From Aphidius gifuensis (Eukaryota; Arthropoda; Insecta; Hymenoptera; Braconidae), in assembly GCF_014905175.1 (NCBI RefSeq), contig NC_057791.1:6820001-6884000 (forward strand): a DNA stretch of 64,000 bases. Direction: 5' to 3'. The translations under genes were made by a program, and so were the position numbers. Every line of letters begins with the position of its first letter. The first letter of the stretch is position 1. The notes under the pieces were generated by a model. The model made no database searches. It worked only from the letters and a program-made list of their open reading frames with translations, and was not told the origin of the DNA. Shown here in pieces: positions 25,345 to 36,486 of this stretch.

Positions 25345-26290
25345 TTGTAATGGTTCCACTGGGAGCATTTTAACTGCTGTTGATTTAACGGGAGGAATAC
25401 CAAAACTAAAACTTCCCCAATGGAAATGACACTTTAACTGTTAGAGCATTTCTTACGAGCTTTCTCGGTGGGTTACCTGTCTTGCCAAGTATCAGCTCTG
25501 GCGTCTCTAATGTACTTAGGCTGGTCTTGTACGGCAGTAGGTTCAAAGAAGTATTCTGTACAAATATGATGGTAGGCTGACAGGGAGCTTTGACACGGGC
25601 TGGCTTCTCCAACTCGTATTTCTCCATAAACTGAGCCAAGCTTGAAGAATAAGAACTGACTATGCTGGGGTTTAAGTCCGAATCCATCCCCGGTGTACAA
25701 TCAAGTGTGTCTCCGGCTGGACTTGGTAAAGTTGGGCTGATCAATGGTACGGTTTACTTGAGCTCAACAGCAAACAGATCTACTTTCTCTATTTCTGCAT
25801 CTCCTTCTGTTTCTTCTACTTGTACTAACTCCCGATCTGTATTGCTCAAGACTGGTTCTCCCATTCCCGCCAAGTTGATAAACTCAAAGTCCTTTCCCAG
25901 TTCGTTAGCCGCTGAATGTTGCTGTTGTATGATCTGCTTGCAGATTTTGGAGATCGCCGAAATCAAATCCGGGTTCCGAGCTGAGATTGACTTCAGCTCC
26001 TTACGATGTGGTTCCAACGATTCCACCAACACTAAGGGTGCTTGGAGTTGCTCTTGTATCACTTCACTCTCGCTATCGCTGTCTAAGAGCCTACGACCTT
26101 TCATAGAGTCTGACAAAGCCTTCTTACCCGAGTTTCGTTTGGGTTTGTTGACCGCCTTCTTGGTTGGTTTACGATAAAATTTAAACTGCTCCATCTGGTA
26201 ATAATGAAAGAACCGGAGTTACTGGCTATGTAGTTACAGGGAGGTTTCATTGGGTTTGTGCTACCCATGGTTCTAGATTTGAGTAAAAAA
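25345..26290 (-). pseudogene. GC-richer two-part ORF of unknown (viral or gag-like?) origin
   Basis: The minus frame from ATG at 26194 runs 146 codons to TAA at about 25757 and continues open in the same frame to about 25406, so a protein of about 262 residues carries one internal stop. A small frameshift at the end lets it extend to about 25347. The N-terminus is basic (FKFYRKPTKKAVNK), followed by an acidic Ser/Glu-rich stretch (LLDSDSESEVIQEQ) and a Gln/His-rich helix region. The second half is Pro/Ser/Leu-rich. An alternative upstream start (MGSTNPMKPPCN, 26271) is in another frame. Base composition is much richer in GC than either flank, suggesting late arrival. The acidic-basic layout is compatible with a viral phosphoprotein or a retroelement gag; I cannot decide. 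Confidence 0.5.
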
Positions 26291-27321
26291 AAAGTTATTA
26301 AACTACATATTTTATATTTACAAATGAACGTTAAATAATAACTCAATTTAAAATTAATTTTGTTTTGTATTTGTTTTCAATAAACATCTAAATTTTTTTT
26401 TTTTTTTACAGGGGTTGGTTTTTTGTTTTTTTCATTCTAATTTACATCGAAATTCTTTAATTTTCAGGAATGTTTTTTTTTTTTTGTGAATTTTGTTTCA
26501 TTATTGATTTTAATAAACATTTGATTTTTTTTTTTTTTAAATTGTAATTTACATGGGAATTTTTTTATTTTCAGTCATTGATATTTTTTTTTTTTTGTTA
26601 ATTTTGTTTTTTTTTTGTTTTTAAAAACAAACAAACAAAGTTAAATCAATTAATTAGTAATCGTTATTAATTCTTGAGCTATATTCGATATTCAATTAAT
26701 TAATATTAGAAAAAAAAATTGATATTAGAAATTGAAATGATCATGTTAATTCAGACATCGATATAATTTATAACTATATATCGAAGTTTTTTTCCCAAAA
26801 TAAATGTAAAAATACAACTCAAAACATTATTTTCATAACTTGATGACCGATTGGGACACTTTCTATATTCCCCTCTGATAAAATTGAACCCACTGTCAGA
26901 AACAAAAAAAAAAATTCCCAAATTGATTATGTATTAATAATATTAAGAAGCCAATCATTCTCCGAATTATATTTTTTATAATATAACATTACCGTCAGTT
27001 TTTGAGTTTGTCACACTTCACTTAATTTTTTCTCGATAGAAAATACCGATATAATTTATAATTGTAAGAATATATTGAAGATTATCCATCAAAATAAATT
27101 TGAGAGAAAAACTTAAAACATTATTTTTTATAAATTGAAAAATAAAATCTTCATAACTTGATGACCGTATAAAACAATTCCTATATTTCCCTCTGATAAA
27201 ATCAAAACTCACTGACAGAAACAAAAAAAATAAATTGTGGAATTAATTTTTTCGATGTTTCTCATACAAAATCAAGCTGTAAATAATGAAAAACAAGTTA
27301 TGTTCTTTACGAATTTTAAGT
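26291..27321. repeat. T-rich repeats and a diverged direct duplication
   Basis: Between 26380 and 26640, a T-run unit with AATTTACAT and ATTTTCAG elements recurs two to three times. A second, clearer duplication pairs about 26757-26925 with about 27045-27240. Both copies contain CGATATAATTTATAA, CATAACTTGATGACCG and CCCTCTGATAAAAT...ACTG.CAGAAAC in the same order, with gaps. No ORF is convincing. Confidence 0.6.
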
Positions 27322-28775
27322 GGGTGCGTGAACCTGGCCTGCATAAGTCCTAGAAAAATTATCTAGGATACTCATTAGAAGCGTCTTGATTTGTACTAAT
27401 TTGTACCACCATTGATTTAATTTGTACCTCAAAATTAAAAGGTCCAGAAAGGGTTAAATATCGACTTTTTTTCTAGATGACTTAGAGGGGTAAAAACAAT
27501 TGATACAGACGCAGAGTAATTTGTACTAATTTGTACCACCAAGCCCGGAATTTGTACCTCAAGAATAACAACAAAAAAAAATTATTTACTCCAATATGAT
27601 AATTAACAATTGCATATCTACTCTAATTATTGAGGTAAAAATTCTAATTTAATCAGTACAAATTAGCTCTTGTTCTGTTCTTTAAAATCAAAAAAAATTA
27701 TTAAAAAATATTGATATTTGAAGGCGCCATGCATTTGTTAATAAAAATATTTGATAAACAATTGCATGGCGCTATTAAAAAATTAATATTTTTTAATAAT
27801 TTTTTTTTTTATTTTAAAGAGCAGAACAAAGGCTAATTTGTACCGATAAAATTACAATTTGTACCTCAATAATAATAATAAAAAAACAAGTTACTCCGAA
27901 ATATCAATTGATAATACTTTATTATTATTAGTGAGGTACAAATTGTAATTTTATCGGTACAAATTAGCCTTTGATCTGCTCATTATAATAAAAAAAAAAT
28001 AATTTAAAAATATTAATTTTCAAAAGCGCCATGCAATTGTTTATCAAATATTTTTATTAGCAAATGCATGGCGCCTTCAAATATTAATATTTTTCAAAAA
28101 TTTTTTTTTTATTTTAAAGAACAAAACCAAAGCTAATTCGTACCAATAAAATGAGAATTTGTACCTCAATAATAATAATAAAGTATAATCAATTGATATT
28201 TCGGAGTAACCTGTTTTTTTATTATTATTATTGAGGTACAAATTCTTGTTTTATCGGTACAAATCAGCTTTTGTTCTGCTCTTTAAAATAAAAAAAAATT
28301 ATTAAAAAATATTAATTTTTAATAGCGCCATGCAATTGTTTATCAAATATTTTCATTAACAAATGCATGGCGCCTTCAAATATTAATATTTTTTAATAAT
28401 TTTTTTTGATTTTAAAGAACAGAACAAGAGCTAATTTGTACTGATTAAATTAGAATTTTTACCTCAATAATTAGAGTAGATATGCAATTGTTAATTATCA
28501 TATTGGAGTAAATAATTTTTTTTTGTTGTTATTCTTGAGGTACAAATTCCGGGCTTGGTGGTACAAATTAGTACAAATTACTCTGCGTCTGTATCAATTG
28601 TTTTTACCCCTCTAAGTCATCTAGAAAAAAAGTCGATATTTAACCCTTTCTGGACCCTTTAATTTTGAGGTACAAATTAAATCAATGGTGGTACAAATTA
28701 GTACAAATCAAGACGCTTCTAATGAGTATACTAGATAATTTTTATAGGACTTATGTAGGCCAGGTTCACGCACCC
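27322..28775. mobile_element. Nested foldback element (1.45 kb)
   Basis: The ends GGGTGCGTGAACCTGGCC (27322) and GGCCAGGTTCACGCACCC (to 28775) are exact inverted copies. The two halves stay inverted copies of each other for hundreds of bases, including AAGACGCTTCTAATGAGTA, TGGTGGTACAAATTAGTAC and CAGACGCAGAGTAATTTG. Inside are three smaller hairpins, each made of GGCGCCATGCATTTG and its inverted partner CAATTGCATGGCGC (about 27723-27773, 28024-28075 and 28324-28375). These are separated by inverted copies of GAGGTACAAATT and ATCGGTACAAATT units. No ORF is present. It is a non-autonomous foldback-type element with hairpins inside a hairpin. Confidence 0.9.
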
Positions 28776-29508
28776 CCAAACTTGATAAATCGAGACAAAT
28801 TGATCTGAAATTCAAATATTATACAGTGACAATACAGTGTCAATGTAAAGGCCTATCGAAATCAGGAGAACAAAGGTAAGTTATTTTTAATCTATTGGTT
28901 ATTTTTATTTAATAGTTTGTGAAATATCTTGCAGAAAATTTTGTGTACTTTCTTTCGATTGCCATCCCTGGTAGTAATATTTTTCCCGCATTTCTTCGAC
29001 TTTTTTCGGCATTACTCCTTTTATGGCCCATTTCCTGAGAAATTACTCTGGCATGAGATCGATCCTGGAATATTTTTTTCCTTACTAAGGCAATTTTTCT
29101 ACGATTATGCGGTGGTAAAGTTAACTATTATCCCACTTTTAGCTTAAAACGTAACTATCACTTTACCGGAAACGTAAACTTCACTTTACCGTAACTTTTA
29201 TTCTACCTAAGACGTCTTTTTCATTTTACCGGAAACCATTTTAGAATTTCATGCTGTGGCTTTTCTTGCAACTACGATGCACTACCATACCACTGTCCTA
29301 TCCCTCATATACGTGGTCTCACGACACGTTGCAACCCGTTTCTTTTGGGCCTTGGTTATGACAGTTAATATTCGTTTGGTCTTAACGATTGTATTGTTTA
29401 AACATTTCAAAAAAAAAAATTTCAAATAATATCTATTTTATCATATGACATTGAAAAAATAAGAACAATATCGATTCAATTATAAACATATTTTTCTTTT
29501 GACAAAAT
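28776..29508. other. Unassigned, with a short degenerate tandem repeat
   Basis: A unit of about 20-24 bases with CGTAAACTTCACTTTACCG-type sequence recurs roughly four times at 29143-29237. Downstream, 29255-29370 is GC-richer, without recognisable coding. A 72-codon plus ORF at 28929-29147 has no known domain. Confidence 0.45.
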
Positions 29509-30167
29509 ATGGCTGACTGGATAGTTGGAAGCAGTGAATACAGTAGTGATAAAAATAACAAAAAAACTGAACAAAAATAGTTAATGAATATAAAGACAGT
29601 GTCGAACAAGATGACAAAATTAATATTCCAATAATAGTGAACATGGATCATAATGACAGTATCAAATGTAATTGTATGAATGATTTACAAACAGTGAAAT
29701 CTTGGTTATGATGATGATCTGACAACAAATGATGACAATACAAATGATAATAGGAATTGAGGTGATACAGATGATGAAAATGTTGAGCAAGATATACTTG
29801 ATCAAGTCAATGATATCAGAGTAAATTTATTGCGAGAAAAATCAAGAATTAAATGTGATGCTGAATATTAAAAATTCCAATTATAGAAACAATGAAATAA
29901 ATGAAAAAATAAATGAAATCTATGTGTTGATTTATTTCAGCGATGAAAAAACAATACAAATCATCAACATTATGGTCTCGTTATCCAATGTTAAAAGCTA
30001 CAAAAGAGTTATTCATAAACATTGATATATTAAAATGTCCTTTGATAAAAAAAATATTAAAAAAAAACATCAATTAGTTATCAAGCAAAAAAATCCAAAC
30101 GATTTGAACCACCAGAAATTAAAAAGTTCTTGGAGACTGCTCCTGACAGTCAATTTCTTGCAATAAA
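29509..30167 (+). pseudogene. Crypton-like tyrosine recombinase, N-terminal remnant
   Basis: An ATG at 29509 gives MADWIVGSSEYSSD, a start seen in insect Crypton-like proteins, then acidic, frame-broken sequence. After a TTATTTCAG acceptor (about 29940), an exon-like segment reads KKQYKSSTLWSRYPMLKATK. A frameshift follows, then YQAKKSKRFEPPEIKKF and ETAPDSQFLAIK, ending at a GTAAGT donor (30168). This matches the core-binding (SAM-like) part of phage-integrase-type recombinases. The catalytic Arg/His/Arg/Tyr domain would lie in later exons and is not seen. The broken frames make it a pseudogene. Confidence 0.65.
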
Positions 30168-30694
30168 AGTAAGTTTGTTTGTGTTGAAAAAAGGTTATAT
30201 TCTTCGTTAACCACCTTCCACATGTATAGATATTTCTATGCCAACTAAATAAATCTAACCTGACCTCAAATGTAACATAACCTTTCTAATTTTAGGTCTA
30301 CTATATTTGTTCCATGATATGAAATCCTTCTTCTTATTGAAACCTCTGAACCATACACATAGTTTTTGAATAAATATATTACTAGATAATTAATCCGCTG
30401 ATTTTCCGTTAATCATTTACTCTACATTACCAAATTTCAACAGGTTATGGGAACAGAGCAAGCAACCACACGAGTCAATTTAATATTTTTTGATAAAGTG
30501 GTAATTTAATAGTGATTTAATAGTGGACTTGACCTCTAGACCACAGAACTTCTTATTTTTGCTAAGTTTCATCAAGTTAAGACCGACGTCCTTCTATTCG
30601 TCATTGATTTTTTTTTGAAAAAACCAGAAACTTAAAAAAATTTTGTGAGCCATCTAGACTCGCGGGTTTATTATGTGTAAACATTTTCGGCGTG
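30168..30694. other. Spacer without recognised genes
   Basis: Follows the Crypton-like remnant; AT-rich, with no domain-bearing ORF. It may include intron sequence of that remnant. Confidence 0.4.
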
Positions 30695-33072
30695 TTTCTA
30701 CGAAAAATTCCTACGAATGCGCAAAGTGGTTGAAAATGAAGTTGAAATATGAAAAAAACTGCTATTTATCGGTTATATGTCGTATAGTTATTGAAGTAAC
30801 GAAATTATTCTCAAATTTAATAATGGCAATCAATAGAGATCGTCGGGGAGAAGAAAATATTTTTAAAAAAAATTTCGATATCTCGAATAGTTTTCGAGTT
30901 ATAATATTTTGTAAAATTTCGATATATCGAATTTTTTTTATTTATTTATTTAATAATGGAAGTCGATTAAACTCATCAAGGAGAAAAAAAAATCGAATAC
31001 AATTTTTTGATCGCGCGAATAGTTGTCGAATTATCGATATCTTTCTAATGTTAATGATAATTTTTTTCATAATTGATAAAATTGAATTAGTAACGGTTGC
31101 ATTCTCTTTGAAAATTGAAAATTTTCAAAACTCCGGTGGGAGGACGCGTTAATTGAAATTATAATTTTTATTTATTATTATTTAATTATGAATTGTAATA
31201 TAATAAATTATTATATTACAATTATTCATTATATTAAATTTATTTATCAAACTTTCATCTCAAACTTTCAAAAAACAGGATAAATACAAAATAAATAAAC
31301 CAAATTGATTCCTAGAATTGTTGAGTGCTACCATCTGCCATCTTAAAAAAAAAAAATCTAATGGTAAAAATGAGTGGGTGCCGGGTGGTATATGCTCTAC
31401 AGTCACAAGTGCGCGTGCGTACGGCAAAAAAAATGATAAAAAAAAAAATAATGATTATCTAAGTCTTCATTAATTGTTTAAATAATTAACTAAAAAATCT
31501 CATATTATAGTCAAAAAATTTGTTAGAAAATTTTCTACAACCTGATAAGCCAAATAAGCTCATTGAATGATTTCTTTGTGGTACTTTTTATTTTATAAAC
31601 TACTCACTCTAATATTTTTTATAAACAATTATAAAAAAACTAATTATAAAAAAACTAATTGTTGAAAAAATTTCAAGTATGGCCCTGGTTGTAGATTTAT
31701 CGACGAGGAATCCATTAAAACTAAAATAAAACCCCTTAGTTAATTTTTAAAAAAGTTATGTATGTTCCAAAAAAATGTCGTTTCAGTTTTTCTTGAATAA
31801 ACAAACGAATTCGATTTTAAAAAATATAAACTTTTTTTAATTATCTTTATTTCATTATTTACTGTTATCTGTGAAATTTTCGCATCCATGATTTTTTCTT
31901 AGTTTTCTTAATATCTCGCTTCGAAGATTTCGTTACATTTTTCTTTCGTCATTTGTACACTCAATAATTACCCAAAGAATTTTAATTTTATCAGAGGCTC
32001 TAGAGCTCGTCGAGATCTTCAATTTGAGCCTAATACGAATAATCTAGCTTAATTATTATAGAAGCTATGAGCGGTATTCATAAAACATATAGTGAAAACA
32101 ATACTATAGGTGGGACGCTTCGCGTCTATCCCACCTCCGTAATATAATAGAGCTAAGTAAAAAAATAAAGCTAAGTAAAAAATATAGCTAAGTTAAAAAT
32201 ATAGCTGGTAAAATTATGTAGATATTGTGTGTTTGGCTATAAATATATAGCTAAGTAAAAAAAATAGCTAAGTAAAAAATATAGCTAAGTAAAAGATATA
32301 GCTGGTAAAATTATGTAGGTATTGTGTGTTTGGCTATAAATATAGCTAAGTAAAAAATATAGCTAAGTAAAAAAAATAGCTAAGCAAAAAATATAGCTAA
32401 GTAAAAAATATAGCTAAGTAAAAAAAATAGCTAAGTAAAAAATATAGCTAAGTAAAAAATATTGCCAAGTTAAAAATATAGCTAAGTAAAAAATATATAG
32501 CTAAGTAAAAAATATAGCTAAGTAAAAAAAATAGCTAAGTAAAAAATATAGCTAAGTAAAAAACCTAGCGACCAAGTAAAAAAAACTTGGATATATTCAT
32601 TATTTTCGAAAAAAAAATATATATTCGTGCTTAACAATACGCGACAATCAATAATTAGCAGTTTTTTTTTTAAAAAAAAACAAAAATTTCGACTTTTTTT
32701 TTTGAGAAAAAAAAATTGTATACATTTTAAAAAAAATATCGATAATTTGATAACTATTCGAGATATAAAAATTTTTATTGGGCTTTTTTTTTAGCTTGGC
32801 TAGTTTTATCGATTGCCTTTATTAATGATAAAAAAAAAAACTTAATATATCGAAATATATTATTATAACTCGAAAACTATTCGCGATATCGAATTTTTTT
32901 ATGTTGACTTTTTTTTTTACTTGACGAGATTCATTGATGGCCATTATTAAATTTGAGAATTAATTGTTATTTCAATAACTACACGATATATAACCGATAA
33001 ATAGCCGTTTTTTCCATATTTCAACTCCATTTTTAACCACTGCGCATTCGTAGGAATTTTTTCCGTATTTTT
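30695..33072. mobile_element. 2.4-kb foldback element with repeat-rich core
   Basis: The arms of about 430 bp are inverted copies: 30700-31130 and about 32640-33065 share AATTCCTACGAATGCGCA, ATTTATCGGTTATAT, TTAATAATGGC-ATCAAT and CGAATAGTTTTCGAGTTATA in opposite orientation. Each arm itself contains two diverged tandem copies of a unit built on CGATAT..CGAATAGTT.TCGA. The long plus ORF at 30673-31152 is a by-product of the left arm. The core holds AT-rich DNA and the 17-bp array listed separately. Confidence 0.8.
32150..32580. repeat. 17-bp tandem array (TAGCTAAGTAAAAAATA)
   Basis: More than twenty head-to-tail copies of a unit close to TAGCTAAGTAAAAAATA occur, with variants that lose or gain A residues. 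Two longer interruptions at about 32200-32240 and 32290-32340 carry GTGTTTGGCTATAAATATA, suggesting a higher-order repeat. The array lies between the arms of the foldback element. Confidence 0.9.
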
Positions 33073-33692
33073 CCCGTAATCGTGAGAAAATTTTCTATAA
33101 AAACCGAATAAAAAAATATGTTGTCTCGGTTATGATAATACCTTCTGAAATTCTTCTGTACAATTACAATAATTTTCTCTTTCAAACTAACACATCAGTC
33201 ATCAATGTCTATTTCTCTTTTTTTAAAACATAAAATTAGTCAATATTATAAATAAATTATTATTGTATAATAATTCAATATTATGTTTTGTATTTAGGAA
33301 ATATTATTTTATATAAACAATAATAATAGGTATATTAATCTTGTAAATGAAAAATACTTGCATATGCATGTATATATATGTACAATATAAACTTTAGTTC
33401 GCCTAACAAATGCAAGTATAACTAATAAATACAAATAAAATACTTGTATATTGATATATACAACGGCGCATATATATATATAATAATAAATAAATTAAAT
33501 ATATAAATATGCGCATTTAAACTCATCTATACTACGGAACGGCTGATGGTAATGGTTACCGACCGATTACCATGGCGCTGCAAGGCGCAATGTAGACTGA
33601 CAGAAAATGGATTCCTGCCCAGATCAGTTACCGAATCTGACGTCTAAACTCTATGTTTTTTCCTTTTACTCTAACCCAACCCGCGCCTAAAG
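33073..33692. other. AT-rich spacer with one GC-richer patch
   Basis: Mostly A/T simple sequence. At 33530-33640 a GC-richer patch contains the inverted pair ATGGTAAT / ATTACCAT around GGTTACCGACCG. No gene recognised. Confidence 0.4.
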
Positions 33693-34112
33693 ATGTTTAC
33701 ACATCAAAAATCAAGAGAGAAAGAGTTCGAGACGGTGCTGAAATATTTGCAATTGGTCAAGAAGTCATCAAGAATGGTCTATGATGGTAAAAATTGGGTG
33801 AGAAAATGTTTAAACAATGTTTATTATGTTCCAGAACTCAAGTATAATCTCTATGCAGTAAGATTAACTCTTGATAAAGGTTATAATATGTCAATAACCA
33901 AGAGGAGCTGTACTATCAACAAAGATGGTGCTGCAGTGGGAGTCCAAGAAGGCAACTTGTTCACCATGAATTTCGAAGTTGTGAACCCAAGCTGCAAACC
34001 ATGTCCTGATAGTGCCTTGATTACAAGAGGTTACCTACGTTCAAGAATTTCTTTAGTCAAGAGGTATTTAACTGCACAAGTCAAAATACGATTGCAAAGC
34101 ATAAAATATTGA
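33693..34112 (+). pseudogene. Copia gag-pol fragment (protease/integrase linker)
   Basis: The ORF contains NWVRKCLNNVYYVPELKYNL followed by LDKGYNMSITKRSCTI, KDGAAVGV and GNLFTMNF. That order (a LxNVLYVPxLxxNL block, then the short beta-rich stretch before the integrase zinc finger) is characteristic of Ty1/Copia polyproteins between protease and integrase. The protease active site lies upstream and is not preserved. After about 34000 the frame drifts, and later integrase motifs are absent. It is a small relic of roughly 100 recognisable residues. Confidence 0.75.
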
Positions 34113-35103
34113 ACAGAGACGTTCAGAAAACCTTTCGAGTAAAATACTTTCTGTGAGATAGTTTAGACGCAATGATTTTTTTATCACTGGTGCATGGGAT
34201 TGCCGCATTTTTCTAAAGACAAGCACAAGTTGCTTTCCTTAATGTAAACACAACTAAATTGCTTCACTCCGTCTGAGTAGGACAATGAGTAACTCCACGT
34301 TTCCGTGATTTTAATATTTGATGTGTACAAGAGGCTTACTATATCAGCTAATTTCCCGTCAATGTAACTTTTTCGTTGTGTCGGGATCTTAATACAACAG
34401 CTGTTTTTTTTCCGTTATTCTTCCCCTCCAAATTCTTTAGTTGTCACAAATTATAACCAGCCATAATAGAATAGATATAAAAAATACTATAAAAAAGAAA
34501 ATTTTAGTATTTGTAGCGTTTAAAAGAATAAATAAATAATAATTAATGACCATATTATTTAAAAAAAAAAAAAAAAACAATAAAATATCAAAAAACTGGT
34601 ACAATTAAAAAAAAAAAAATTGAAAAAAAGTGGGGTTAAACATTAGTCAGATTATACCAGAGTCAAGTGAGAGTGACAGTGATGACAATGAAAATGTCCG
34701 AGCAGAAATCCTGGAGGAAGCTCATTCAATTGGTTATTATCTTCATCTAACTGCGAATTTCAGCAGGGGAGCGTTTGATATCTGGCCGAGGCCAAAAAGC
34801 TGGCCAATTTTTTTTTATGGTGAATTTTTCATTTTTGTAGTGGTAGCACCGCTGAGTTTGCATTCAAAACTTAAGCAATTTTTGTCTGACTGAATATTTC
34901 CTCACTCATAAACGGTAAGTGAATATTTTTTTCTAAATTATTTAATAAAATTTTCCATTCATTATTAATGTTGACATTTATTAAGATAACACCGTAAACA
35001 CTGTAGAACTTGTTGAAAACAATAACACTTAATCTATGAGGTTATGTTAGCAATTATTTTTTGTTTTGAAGCTTATATTCATTTGGTTTTTTCATCTTTT
35101 AGG
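34113..35103. other. Spacer with one possible transposase N-terminal exon
   Basis: An acidic segment at 34630-34740 (IPESSESDSDDNENVRAE and following) could belong to the Harbinger copy downstream, but no domain is recognisable. The rest is AT-rich; 34140-34400 has slightly more complex sequence without coding signal. Confidence 0.35.
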
Positions 35104-35985
35104 TTCTAAAGCAAGCTGGTGTTGATGTTTTGCAAGCTATTCAGCATGCTATTGACACTGCTTCATCAAGTAATATTGATGAAGAAGAAAATAATTGAAT
35201 GAGACTACTGATTGGCGTTGCTTGAGGACCAAATGATATTCCAATCCGGGTTGAAAACTATATTGACGATGTTGTTTTTCGTAATTCTCCTGAAATATTT
35301 CAAAGTCATTTTCGTCTCACATGGGAGGCATATGAAACTTTAGATAAGAAAATAAATCGAAATATTAATGAATTTGGATTTGAAAGACCATTCATGTCAA
35401 TCAGGAAGCAAATATTGTCAGTATTATATCTATTGGCCAAACCTGAATCATACAGGTTAATATTTACTTATGATATCTATTGTATTTTTTTTACACGTCT
35501 TCATTTTAATGAACTAATTAATTAATAAATCTATTTATTTTTTATTTATTTATTTATTTAATGCAGATATTGGAGATCGTTTTGGTATGGAAAAGTCATT
35601 ACTATTTCACAGTTTTCACCTCGTTGTGCAAGCACTAAATGAAATTGCACCACATGTAATATATTGGCCATCACCAGAACGTCGACAAGTCTTAGACAAC
35701 ATCCTGAAGAGGCTGGTGGTCTTCCTAATGTTCTTGGTGCAATAGATGGAACTTTCATCTGGATAAAAGCTCCTGGTGATGACAAAGAGGTGTATGTAAC
35801 CAGAAAGTGCCTCTACACTTCAAGGTATTTGTGATCATGAATGAACATTTATTGATGTTTTCACTGGTTATCCAGGGTCAGTTAGTGACTTCAGAATATT
35901 TGAAAATTCACACATGTACCATGATATTATTGGAAATCAAGGTCAATATTTTAGTCAGGGTGAATTTATTATTGGTCGATGAAGC
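35104..35985 (+). pseudogene. PIF/Harbinger DDE transposase, frameshifted and truncated
   Basis: After VLKQAGVDVLQAIQHAID, the frame gives YIDDVVFRNSPEIFQSHFRL, IRKQILSVLYLLAKPESYR (to 35455), then, past a probable 110-base intron ending in ATGCAG (35566), IGDRFGMEKS and LNEIAPHVIYWPSPERR. A frameshift leads to GAIDGTFIWIKAPGDDKEVY, which carries the first catalytic Asp, and FTGYPGSVSDFRIFENSHM with the second. The third acidic residue region (GEFIIG..DEA) is cut off at about 35985, where opposite-strand coding begins. Several frameshifts and stops make it inactive. Confidence 0.85.
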
Positions 35986-35989
35986 CCTC

Positions 35990-36285
35990 GTTCCTTTTTT
36001 TTCTTCAAGCTTCTCTTGATGACGACGTTCTCGCTTTCCTATTTTCTTTTTCCGTTTTATTATATCATAAGCTGTCAGCTTTTTTTTTTTGCAAGTCAGT
36101 TTTTTTTTATTTACTTCTTTTTCACCCGCAGATCTGGCTATACCATCACTCGACTTTATTATTCCTCTGGATAATGATGCCAAGTCTTGTGGGCTGATAG
36201 TTGGTTTTTTTCCAAATATGGAATCAAAACGATCATAATATTCAAAATAAATTCTAGCAGCACCACTGTCTTTATTATACGGCAT
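35990..36285 (-). pseudogene. SANT/MADF-like partner protein exon (Harbinger-associated)
   Basis: The minus frame from 36285 reads MPYNKDSGAARIYFEYYDRF, DSIFGKKPTISPQDLAS and a lysine-rich tail (KRKKKIGKRERRHQEKLEEK). The FEYYDRFDSIFG..PTISP block resembles the end of the Myb/SANT-like DNA-binding protein encoded next to PIF/Harbinger transposases. It lies convergent to the transposase, as expected for the two-gene organisation. The N-terminal SANT helices would be in upstream exons; a candidate exon is at 36487-36625. Confidence 0.55.
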
Positions 36286-36486
36286 CTTGTATTTTTTTAA
36301 AATATATTTGTCTTTTAGCTCTTAAAATTTATCACGACATTGAATTTTATTGTAAAAATATTGAATAGAATAAATAACTTGTAAAACCGATTTTTAAATA
36401 CCTAAATTACTGACATCTCTAGTGAAACTAGAATGAATAACTTTTAACATAATTATGAACATATATTCCTGATGATAAATTCAACT

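Noticed and set aside
25662..26177. 171-codon plus ORF
   Set aside because: It is the antisense shadow of the GC-rich minus frame, which has the more protein-like composition and start.
30673..31152. 159-codon plus ORF
   Set aside because: It lies almost wholly in the left arm of a foldback element, its content is repeat-derived, and the inverted right arm does not preserve the frame.
32150..32580. CRISPR-like regular repeats
   Set aside because: Head-to-tail 17-bp units without unique spacers in a eukaryotic genome; this is a satellite array.
35908..35989. Downstream end of the SANT-like minus ORF
   Set aside because: This part overlaps clear Harbinger transposase coding on the plus strand, so the real minus exon probably ends before it.
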